A DNA stretch of 40,566 nucleotides, taken from NCBI RefSeq assembly GCF_003144195.1, contig NW_020290049.1:83209-123774 (forward strand), given 5' to 3'. Under the pieces are notes generated by a model. That model saw nothing but the letters and a program-made list of their open reading frames with translations, was not told where the DNA came from and did no database searches. Positions within the stretch are counted from its first letter, which is position 1. Every line of letters begins with the position of its first letter. Of this stretch, positions 21,964-31,400 are shown one piece after another. The translations under genes and the position numbers were made by a program. The DNA comes from Ceraceosorus guamensis. Lineage: Eukaryota; Basidiomycota; Exobasidiomycetes; Ceraceosorales; Ceraceosoraceae.

Positions 21964-22829
21964 GGATCTGCATTGAACTTCTTTTACGCATGTAATTGTC
22001 TGTTCAAGACGAAACCCCCAAAAGTAGGTGCAAGTCGCGACCGAATCATGATGTTTATATCAGCGAGCACAATCAAGTCTGCGACTGCTGGTGTGCTAAA
22101 GCGAATGCCTCACTCTGGGCGACCTTTCGTTGCGCGCCACGATCCCTTAGCACACGCATTGCGCAAATGCGCTTATATGCCACCTTCACCTTCGTGCGTG
22201 TTGATCTCCACTGCGCCTGGACAGGTGTCAAGTGTGGTATGGCGTCTAGAATTGCACAACTTTTCCGTCTCACAGAACATGGCAAACTGCTGAGCAGTCA
22301 CATTTCGAGAGCTTGCATGCGTTCAGCCTCTTGGATTTTCTCGTGCACTTGCCGTTGCAAGCCGGTCGTCCGGTGCACGACTCGTCACGCACCTCTAGAG
22401 TTCATCTACTCGAGCGTTGAGCCTCAACGCTCCACTATAGCGCTCGGAAGCACAATCCAGAGCGTTGCCAGCCAGCCAGTCAACCAGATGCTCCTCACTC
22501 GATCGTCGTTAGAATCGTCCGCACGCGGGCACGCGCACACACGTCATGCTAGAAGGTGGGCGCGCGCGCGCGCGGGGAGTCGGTCCGCCGGCCGCGCGAT
22601 GTTCACGGAACATGCAGATTCATCGGCGAATTTGATCGCTTGAGTGCTCTGGTGCCTGAAACCTTTTCGGGTTGCCGCGTAGATCAACACTTTTGACTGC
22701 CGGGATGCCTGCAGATCAACACTTGGGCGTGGGAGCAGAGGTTGAGTCGAGGAACGCCTCCAGAGTTGGGGTGTGTGTGCGGGACGAGCGGGTCGGCCAG
22801 GATATTTCTGCCCCCCTTGTAGGGGCGCC
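21964..22829. other. Intergenic region with hairpin and CG run
   Basis: Holds a perfect 9-bp inverted repeat with a 3-base loop at 22412-22432 (arms GAGCGTTGA / TCAACGCTC) and a CG run at about 22560-22574. The long plus frame at 21996-22643 has no start with leader, no splice sites and no protein-like composition. No gene is supported. Confidence 0.4.
22412..22432. other. Perfect inverted repeat, possible hairpin
   Basis: Arms 22412-22420 and 22424-22432 are exact reverse complements around the loop GCC. It lies about 450 bases past the stop of the 20812 gene and 560 bases before the next start. It is not followed by a T-run. Role unknown. Confidence 0.4.
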
Positions 22830-22991
22830 CTCATTCTGAGTCCTCTCTACCACGTTGCACACGGTACCTTCACCATCGTAAGCTATAACACTCTTCGTCT
22901 TTCGGACAACACTTTCTGTCAGCATTCGCCATCGACCGCACCTCTCGCCTTTCAACCTGCACGCACTCGAACAACTCAAAAGCAGTCAGAA
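22830..22991 (+). promoter_or_regulatory. Pyrimidine-rich leader of the 22992 gene
   Basis: C/T-rich sequence with CTTTC and CCTC words runs up to the ATG at 22992. It matches the leader type seen at the other genes here. No TATA box is recognised. Confidence 0.4.
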
Positions 22992-24446
22992 ATGCCGCGA
23001 CCTATCGACACCGCGCAACAAAAAGCAAAAGCCGACTTTGGCGGCAGCTTGGAGTCCGCTGCTCTGGACCAGCAAGTTCGCAACGTGAGTTTATTGTGCT
23101 GTTACGGCGGGCTGGTGAAGGATCAGGACACTACGCGCAGACTTCTGCCACGCAGACAGATCGCTGACTTCCGCGCACCTTGCTTGCGACATCTCATCGT
23201 CCCTGCAGAACGCTCGTCGTATGGCAGGAACTGGGCCCCGTCGCTCGGGAGGTGGCGCTCAGTCTACCTCGGCCATCGGAAGCCCGAAGACGCCGCGAAC
23301 TCCTTCCCTGACCGCAAACAGGTCGCCACTGGGTCGCGCACACGCCCCCGCCTTCTCCACCTCCCAAAGCAAAGCCGGTGGCAGTACGGCAGAGACTGGA
23401 GAGCCAGGTGTTCTTGACGCAGCCGATCACGCGCGCGATAATCCCACGACTCCAGAGCAGGTGAGTGGAGCTCTGATTCTATCAAATTGAAAGCATTACG
23501 CACGCTGGCTTGCTGACCCGCATCGCAACTGTCTTTCACCTGCCTTTGATACAAATAGACAGCTTCTGGGAACAGCTCTCCGCCTCCCAGCTTCATCAGG
23601 CCTCCCTCTCTCAGTCCAGAGCTCAAGGTCAAGGGTGCGCACGGCCAGAAACTTGCTCTGCAGAATGCCACCTCGCCTCAAGCAGCAGCGCTAGGAGCGT
23701 GCGATGATGACGGGGAGGACGAAGACCAAAGCGACGTAAGTGAAGATGTCTGAGGAAGCCCTCCAAGCAACATCTTTGATTGACTTCGTCCCTGCCAACA
23801 GAGTGTCTCTCAGAAATCGTCGAGCGGCTATGAAGAGCGTCCCGCTCCAGCTTCGGCCAGTACAACGGTCGACATCAACCTTGACCACGCTTCGGAGCTC
23901 TTCATGCACCACATCCGCAAGATCGTTTCTGCCCAAACGGCGCGCGGCGATCATGCCGAGGCCCAAGCGGCAAAGCTTGGAGAGAGGGTCAAGACGCTGG
24001 AGGAGCAGGCACGTGACAGTGAAAGCAAGTACGCGCAAGCCGAGAAAGATGCCAAGAAGTTTCTCGACGTGGCGAACGAGAACATAGAGAAACTGCAAGA
24101 AGAAGTTCGCGGCCTAAGTCGAAAGGTGGAAGAGACACAGGCTGCGAGCGAAAAAGAGAAGGAGGAGAGACGCGAGGAAAGGAAAGAGTATGAGAGGATA
24201 CTGGACGCAGAAATCGCGGCTCGAAAATCTGCGGAAGGAAGTCGCGATCAGGCCCGCGAAGAGCTCGCAGCTCTTCACAGACAGAACGAGCTTCTTCGCG
24301 AGAGAGATGAAGCTCGCGCGAAGAATTTCGAGCAGGTAGTCAGTCTTGCTAAGAGGCTGAACCAAGATTTCAGCGCTGCGCTCAATGAGGCGCTGGAAGA
24401 AGCTCGCGCCGTCCCCCAGCAAGAGCTACCTGCAGCCGCCGAGTGA
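22992..24446 (+). CDS. Coiled-coil protein, four exons
   Basis: Exons are 22992-23084, 23209-23460, 23559-23735 and 23802-24446, giving 388 residues. Every junction falls exactly between codons. Donors are GTGAGT, GTGAGT and GTAAGT. Acceptors are CCTGCAG, CAAATAG and GCCAACAG. Exon 1 is helical and Ala/Gln-rich. Exons 2-3 are Ser/Thr/Pro-rich and end in the acidic patch CDDDGEDEDQSD. Exon 4 begins SVSQKSSSGYEE and then forms a coil over residues about 215-375 (KLGERVKTLEEQARDSES, then IEKLQEEVRGLSRKVEE and EEKEERREERKEYER-like charged runs). It ends in PQQELPAAAE. No membrane segment or known catalytic motif is present. This is the best-supported gene model in the window. The function is unknown. 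Confidence 0.9.
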
Positions 24447-25060
24447 CCCTGCCGACCTGCCTTCCTCCCCTTTTCCCCTGGTCCCTTCCCCCTTCCCGAT
24501 CCCTGTCCTCGCGACTTCGCCACTCGTACGCACGACCCCGTCAGACATCACCTGAACCTCAATGCACAAAGTTCCCCGCGAAGTTGGCTGACCTCTTGTG
24601 ACACCGTGTATCGCGAGGCTAAGAGCACGTTGCGATGCCAGTCTGTCAACGAGAAGGCCTTTGCGCGCGACTTGAGCGGGGTTTTCGAGCTTTTCAGTGC
24701 CTTTCAAATGCACTTGTATACAGCAGTCTGTCAGGTATCGAGATGGCCGAGGTATTCAGTCATTGCTAGCCCAACGATGGGCAACAGGCGAAAAGCAGCG
24801 TCGCAAGAAAGGCTGGGATTGTTCGAGCCGCTGCGCGTGGCTTTTCCGTTGAGACGCTGATGCACGCGTCTGTGCCGTTCACCGGCTTCAGCAAGTTTCC
24901 AGGTGAAATGTAGCTTCTATCACTCGACTAGCACCACCCGACGCGCGACGTGGAGACAGACATCGAGTCTTCCCGCACTTTTGACTAGCGGACCTGTTTT
25001 CTCTTCCGAACCACACTCACTCCATCCTTCCTTCACGCCCTGCAAGTATCACTCGTCAAG
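24447..25060. other. Intergenic region and leader
   Basis: Starts with a C/T-rich stretch after the stop (24450-24510), which would be 3' untranslated sequence. A C/T-rich leader from about 24985 runs to the ATG at 25061. No gene or repeat lies between them. Confidence 0.45.
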
Positions 25061-25701
25061 ATGCCTTCTCCTCTCACCTCTACTCCCGTCCGCGCGCACA
25101 TGACCGCATCCAAATCGCTCGTCCGGCGTTCGCGCTTGCACAACAAAGACATTCGCGAGGCCTACCTCCAGTCCGACACCTCTTTCGATTCCTCGACAAA
25201 GAGTGACAGTGACACCGGCCCATCTGTTGATGTCAGCGTCCCACTCCCCGTTCTACTCGGGGAACGTTGTGAAGCGCTTTCACATTCCACTATCGACGCC
25301 TCGAAAGATTCTTGCGCATCTGTCTCTGCCGAGCTCAAGGCTGTACAGTCCGAGCTGCACCAGACCAGGGCGGCGCTTTGGGTCGCGCGTCAAACGAGCG
25401 AAGGCAAGTCGAAGGAGCTGGATGTTTGGCGCGCTGCTCCGAAATGCCGCAAGTCGAGCTTCGGGCAAGAAAGCAGCGGCGAGGCGCTCATCGAGAAGCG
25501 GCTCGGCCCACCACAATACAAGACGAGAGCAAAGGCGGACGAAGGACACGATCGGTGAGTGACTGCACACCGGTCAAGTGCTTGACTCTCGCTTGTGCTG
25601 ACTGCCATTTCACCTCGCCTTGCTCTTCATGTAGACGCGCACGTCTTGAGATTCTCAAGGCCAAATTCGCCCAGACGGGATCCGACAGCATTCAAGATTA
25701 A
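25061..25701 (+). CDS. Small coiled-coil protein, two exons
   Basis: Exon 1 is 25061-25554 and exon 2 is 25635-25701. The 80-nt intron starts GTGAGT, has a GCTGACT branch and ends TTCATGTAG, splitting an Arg codon; the joined length is 561 nt, 186 residues. The N-terminus is Ser/Thr/Arg-rich. An acidic-serine segment follows (SDTSFDSSTKSDSDTGPS, residues about 39-56). A short coil lies at about 90-125 (SAELKAVQSELHQTRAAL). The tail is basic and exon 2 adds another helical piece (RARLEILKAKFAQ). The same order of parts appears in the other plus-strand genes. No family is recognised. Confidence 0.83.
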
Positions 25702-26183
25702 CACTGAGCAAGACACGTCCGCGTGAGTGAGGCGCCTCAGCAGCGTGGATTTCTGAGCAGCGACACGCTCGCGGCTACTTACCTTTTGCGATATATTGAA
25801 ATTCTGCAGATCCGAACTTTGTTGCTAATCACGGGATCTTCATTCAATCTCGGCAGGATTGAGCCTCACCGCTTACAACACGCGACGCGCGGCTCTCAAC
25901 CCTCGACACAAACGCTTGATTTCGTGTCGCTCGCTGTGCCGAGATCAGCGGCCGGACTTCAAAGCAAGACCTGTCCCCTCCCCCCTCTTTCCTTTTCTTC
26001 TCACAGCATACAAAGCCTCTCGTCCAGATTACGCTTAGAAAACTCCCAACATCCTGCCACACAGCTAGCCTCACCTCCCTACTCGCGCTGCTTCATGCAT
26101 ATTTGCCAGACCGACTTTTAACCCGACGCAGTGTTCCTCTCAACCGAATAGTCTACTCTTGCTTCGTTACTTGTTCATCTGCT
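25702..26183. other. Intergenic region, no gene seen
   Basis: Open frames are short. The plus strand is C/T-rich from about 25970 to 26183 and could be the leader for the small candidate at 26184. Confidence 0.4.
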
Positions 26184-26377
26184 ATGTCGCCTTTCGCACG
26201 CAATGTTTCTGCATCCGAGAGTGAGTATCGTCAGAAACATGTTTGAACGCACGCCGAGAGAGGGAGGCGGTACCGCCGCGGTGGCGTTTCACCCCTCACT
26301 GATGATCAAAGTAATTGCAGAACAAGCATGGCAAGGGGTTCGAGCAAGTCGCGCAGGCAGGATCAACAAACTTTTTT
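26184..26377 (+). CDS. Candidate micro-gene or first exons of a longer gene
   Basis: An ATG at 26184 opens a 37-nt exon (MSPFARNVSASE) ending at a GTGAGT donor. An acceptor with a CTGATG branch and AATTGCAG ends at 26320. The second exon from 26321 adds 19 residues before a TGA, total 31 residues. The 37-nt first exon with the same phase is also the shape of exon 1 in the 28477 gene. It may instead be the start of a longer gene whose later exons I could not find, or a relic of one. A C/T-rich leader precedes it. Confidence 0.25.
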
Positions 26378-26846
26378 GAATGTCTCGGGTGAATAGCAGG
26401 TCGTGTCAGATGAAACAGATCCGAGAGGGCATGCATGAATTACCAACGCTTCCGTGCCTCTGCTCGTGCGCTGCTGCTGGAGTGTTCGGCGCAGCGTGCA
26501 GGTGGATCGACTGAGCTTCGTGCCCGCCGCGCGTATGCGCCGCATCATCTGCATGCCAGGCCGGCCTGTTCGCACGCATCGTAACCATGAGCGCGCGTCC
26601 GTGCATGCCGGCGGCAGTAGATCAGTGTGGTGGCCTCCCTTTCGTGGCTCGATCAACACAGCGATTCCAACTCAAGCTTGCAAATCACACACGCACCTTA
26701 TTCTCACACACCGTGCGAGCGCAAAGTCTTGGAGCTTTTCTCAAGGCTCCTTCTGCTCCTGGTCTTGAACCACCAGCATCGAAACCTCGCCTGTTTGCGC
26801 CGCACTTTCAGCTTTTACATAGCGTGCGTGGACATCGTGATCATTC
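26378..26846. other. Intergenic region, nothing seen
   Basis: Several overlapping frames are open on both strands without starts, splice pairs or coding-like composition. The region ends at the tandem repeat starting at 26847. Confidence 0.4.
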
Positions 26847-27097
26847 ATTCAGTTGCTCTTACTTCTCCGCATATAAACGAGCAGACAACGTGGCATTCAC
26901 TCGACTGCTCTGACTTCGCACGGCATACATACGAGCAGACAACGCGGCATTCAGTTGCTCTCACCTCGCACAGCATACACACGAGCAAACAACGTGGTGT
27001 CCAGTTGCGCTCACTTCGCGCAGCGTACATACGAGCGAACAACGCGAACTTTACTCAGGCCAAGGATCTCTTACGTGTCCAAGCAAACAACGTGGAG
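26847..27097. repeat. About 52-bp tandem repeat, four to five units
   Basis: Units start near 26847, 26895, 26949 and 26999, with a more diverged fifth at about 27050-27097. Each contains a CAGTTGCTCTCACTTCGC-like half and a CATACATACGAGC-AACAACG-like half. Unit length varies between about 48 and 54 bp. The array lies directly before the ATG at 27118 and may sit in the promoter or leader of that gene. Confidence 0.75.
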
Positions 27098-27117
27098 CGA
27101 GGCTCTTCGCGCTGATC

Positions 27118-28270
27118 ATGGCTACTTCTTCTACAGGCGAAAGGTGAGCACCACAAAAAGATTTGAAAAGGGTTGTATCTGAGTCGCTGAATGGTGGGCA
27201 AGCTCACACTGCATTGATCAATGCCATCATAGTCTCGAGGCCCGTGTGGCAAACTTGACCGACAAAATCAAGGTGGCAGAATATGAGTCTCGCGCCCCCT
27301 TGTCCAGACACCTGGCCAGCTTTCCCTCATTGAAGGCTTTTTGTTGGGAGAGGTTACGGAGTCGGAGTTCGCAGCAGCAGTTGAGGGCATCGCACCAATC
27401 GTCGTCACGATCATCAAAATCAAGGCTCATCTCCGACGTCTGTTGCTTTTTGTCGGTCACGCAGACGAGGCTGTAGGTTCCAGCGACGCAGACGAGGATG
27501 GAGATTCCGACGATGGATATGCGCCTCTTTGGAATCAACTGAATCTGGTCCATCTGAGCGACAAAGATCGCGCCTTCATTCAGGAATATGAAGGGCCATG
27601 GACCAGAATCAGCCGATGCAACCGCTTCGAGCGTTGGTCGCGCGAAATCTTTCACGGAGTACAAGAGAAACAAGGGTCAATCGCTGGCGATGCAAGGATC
27701 CGCGACGAAAGAGTGCGATCCTTCCTTCTTTCGACCGCTGTTGAAGATGAAGAATCGGTCCTTCATCACATGCAAGTGAACACAGAGCGAAGAGCCGAAT
27801 GGGAAAACCATCTTGAGGAGCGCTTCGATCAGCTCGCTGACCCCTGTGTCCAGGCGATGGAAGAGCTGGTCGATTCTCCTCACGCAGTCGATTCCGACAG
27901 CGAGGATGAGCTCTGGCGTATTGGCGGCAATGTGCTTGATGCCCGAGTGAGGCTTTGGGATAGAATGCGGTTGACGTAGCACATCGAACAAGAGAAGCAA
28001 CAACAAGAATCATCGCATCTGCGCGATCCGCTGAGAAGTTCGCGCTTCATGGCGAGTAGCATCCAAGATTCGAGAATGAAGAGATTCGCGTGCCCAAGAA
28101 GAGTGCTGGCTAGGAAGGTGGACGATATTCACCGAAAATTGCTACGCTTCAACAAATCGGGCTTCTTCGGCGAACAGAGGCGCCAAGCCAGTCTCGCTGC
28201 GGCCGAAGCGGTATATGTCAATTTGCGTCGCTGTACGCTGCCCTCGCTGTCAGCGCTCCCGTCCGGGTAG
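27118..28270 (+). CDS. Acidic helical protein with very short introns, four exons
   Basis: Exons are 27118-27143, 27233-27272, 27308-27946 and 27980-28270, giving 331 residues in one frame. Introns are 89, 35 and 33 nt. The 33-nt intron (GTGAGG, TTGACG branch, TAG) removes an in-frame stop. The 35-nt intron (GTGGCA to TTGTCCAG) corrects the frame between exons 2 and 3. Residues 10-60 are helical (LEARVANLTDKIK and GEVTESEFAAAVEGI). An acidic stretch follows (GSSDADEDGDSDDGY), and a second acidic-serine patch lies near VDSDSEDELWR. The C-terminal part is helical and basic (IEQEKQQQESSHL, then RRVLARKVDDIHRKLLRF). If the two tiny introns are not real, the gene would be a broken copy. No membrane helix or known family is seen. 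Confidence 0.65.
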
Positions 28271-28476
28271 CTCCGCTTGCCCAAATTCTTTGTCCTCGTT
28301 CATCACAAAGAGGCTCTGAGCGCCTGGTGCGATTCTTTTTCCCATCTCCCACCTCCCCGCTATATCGACCTTTGCCGCGGCCCCCTTCTCGCCCCTCCTC
28401 TCCCATGCTTTCTCACACTTTCCTCTGCGAAACACTCACACGCGGAACAGAGATCAGACTGCGAAGCTTTCAATCC

Positions 28477-31400
28477 ATGCAATTCGCCTCGGACAGTCGA
28501 GGCTCGAACGCCAGTGCGCATCAGCAGCCGTCAAGTGCTCATTGATCAGGCTGTAACAGAAGAACAAATGAATGCGGTGCGAAACAGAATGGGGCATCGG
28601 AGTCGCTCGCTGAAGCCCAAGCGGCTGAAGAGGCAGAGGCACAGGTGGGTGCATTGTCCATCCGCGCGCATCAGCCACGTGGACGCGCGAGGCGAGCAGG
28701 CTCGAGGCATGGCTGGGCGCGAAAGGTAGTTGGGCAGTACGACGCGGATGGTCTGTGCTCAGGCCCTGCATGGTGCGCTTCGTACACGCCCCGCCGCGCT
28801 TTGTCGCCAGCGACTCACCATCACAACCTCTGCGCTTCACTCGCATACACGCTCATAGACCACCCAAAGTCTCAGCCTCGCAAGATTACTTGCGACCACT
28901 CAATACTCGTGTATCATCGAAGACGACCGCTCGCTATGTGACGCGCGCGCCGCGGCGCACGCATGCATGTACGCTACTGCGCTAGTAGAGCATCACTTGA
29001 CTCAATACCATCATCATCGCTCTCTCATAGGTTATGAGCCCATACCTTATCACCCTGTTGCGGGCGCCACAGGCACCCCCAACACGCCTCTTGTGACACT
29101 ACACACCTCACTAACATACCTAGCCACCATGGCTGCTGACAGCGCGGCTGGGGAAGCCTCGACGCCCAGAGCTGCCGCCTCCCGCAAGTCAGCAATTCCA
29201 TCCACCGCCGTGGCCCCGCCAGCGGTGACGCATCCACACTTCGACAAGGCCGACCGCCTTGACTCAGTCAAACGCTATCCCCAATGGAAGCGTCAAGTGC
29301 GCGCCATGTTGCGACAGATGGACGCCTTACAACTCATTGAGCCAATTGGCGAGGCACTGCCTGAGAACCATCGCGAACTGAATCGGGCAGCTTGCGGCCT
29401 GCTTTCTCGCGCCATGGACCCAAAATACCTGGACATCCTTGACGGCCACGAGTCTGATGTCCACGAAATGTGGGAGGCCATCTCTGCCTACTTCACACCG
29501 CCGACCAGCGACGGAAAAGTCCGCACTGCTCAACACTGGTTTCGCTTCACTCAGACTGACAGCGACATCAACGTCCACATCCGGGACTACAAGAACCTCG
29601 TTGCATCCATGCGAGATCTTGCCATAACACAAGACAATTGGTGGCTGGTCATCCGCTTCCTTGACTCTCTCAACACGGACTATGACCGCATCCGAGAAAA
29701 GCTGCTTGAGAAGCAGCCCGTCCCTACCCTGGAGGAAGTGTTCACCCGCATACATGATGAGTGGCTCTCCGCTCGAGACCGCCACACCGCACTTGCAGCC
29801 TCTGCGCCCTCCGGGCATCCATCACGCACCCCAATTCCTGCGCTACGCGACGGACCACCACCTGCACCCTGTCGCAAGTGCGGTGGCAATCACTGGAATG
29901 CGCAATGCACTGCCACTCAGGCGGCACTTGACGCCTACAAGAACAGATCCAAGAAGAAGCCGTCTGCGCATCTCGCATCCACCTCCCATCAGCCTATGGG
30001 ACTGGCAGGCCGACCCCTTCCAGTCGAGGCTCCGGGGGAGACAAGCGTAGGAGATAGCTCTCAAGGCACAGACGTCCTGCTGGGATGGGCCGCCACCCAC
30101 TTGCCCGCCACACACATCGGACTCTCTGCCATGGGCAGTACAACCGACTGGTACCTTGACTCTGGAGCCACGCAACACATGACTGGGGGCCATCACAACT
30201 TGACCTCAGCCAAGCCGTTTGCATCCACCATTCAGGGCATTAACTCGACTGCTCCTGTCACCCATCGAGGATCCGCCACCATCGTCATGGACAACAACCA
30301 TGGTGGAGTGGGTGTCCGACTCCGCAACGTGCTGTATGCGCCAGTATGCAAATCAGCCTCATGTCTGTTCAGGTGCTCGTGAGCCACGGAATGGATGTCA
30401 CCTTCTTGTCCTCCGGCGCCCAGATCATAGATCGCAAAACGAGGGTGATCTACGGCCACGCAGATCGCACACCCGAGGGGTTATACCGCGTACGCCTCCT
30501 CCCATCCGCGCTCACCCCAGGATCGGCTCCTATAGCACTGGCAGGAAGAGTAAGCAAACATCAAGCCCAGTCCCTGACGACCTGGCACGGGCGACTCTGT
30601 CACCTTAATGCCGCAGACATCAAGATCCTTGAACGCAGCGGGTCACTGACAATCACCGACACCACCAAAGAGGCCTGCGACCACTGCCTAGCTTCCAAGG
30701 CGCATCGCCGCACATATGCTTGCCGCAAGGACATTGCATCCACTCAACCACTGCAGCTAGTCCACTCCGATCTGCTCTACATCGGTACGACCTCCACTCG
30801 CGGAAACAGCTACGTCTGCACCTTTGTGGACGACTTCAGCAGGAAGGTCTGGGCATATCCGATCAAGACCAAGGATCTGACACACGAGTGCCTGGTGCAT
30901 TTTGTCAACCATGCTGAACGGGACTGCAACCACCGCATCTCCACCCTACGCTCGGATCGCGGGGGAGAGTACCTTGCACGCCGCACGCAGGACTTCCTTG
31001 GCTCTTCTGGGATCACACACCAGACCACGGTGGCGCACACGCCTGAACAGAATGGAGTGGCTGAGCGGGTCAACCGCACCTTGCTGGAAGCAATGCGCAG
31101 CATCCTACGCGGCAGCAACTTCCCCGTCCGCATGTGGGAATACGCCCTCTTGACGGTGGTCTTTGTCAAGAACAAGACGCCGCACTCTGCAGTCAAGCAC
31201 CAAATCCCGAATCTAGTTTTTGGCGGACGTGACACTGCCGACCTTAGCCTCCTGCGCACCTTCGGCTGCCGCGTCTGGGTCCACCGTCCCTCTACGGAAC
31301 GCATTGGAACCACAAAGCTTGCGGCCAAAGCAGACCCACGCATCTTCTGTGGGTATAATCCCACCACAAAGGGATACCACGTGTACGACCCTGACACCCG

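Noticed and set aside
21996-22643. Plus-strand frame of 215 codons after the 20812 gene
   Set aside because: It has no proper start or splice signals, and its residue composition looks random. It contains the hairpin and the CG run.
26337-26352. GGTTCGAG word resembling a tRNA B box
   Set aside because: No A box at the right distance and no cloverleaf can be drawn around it.
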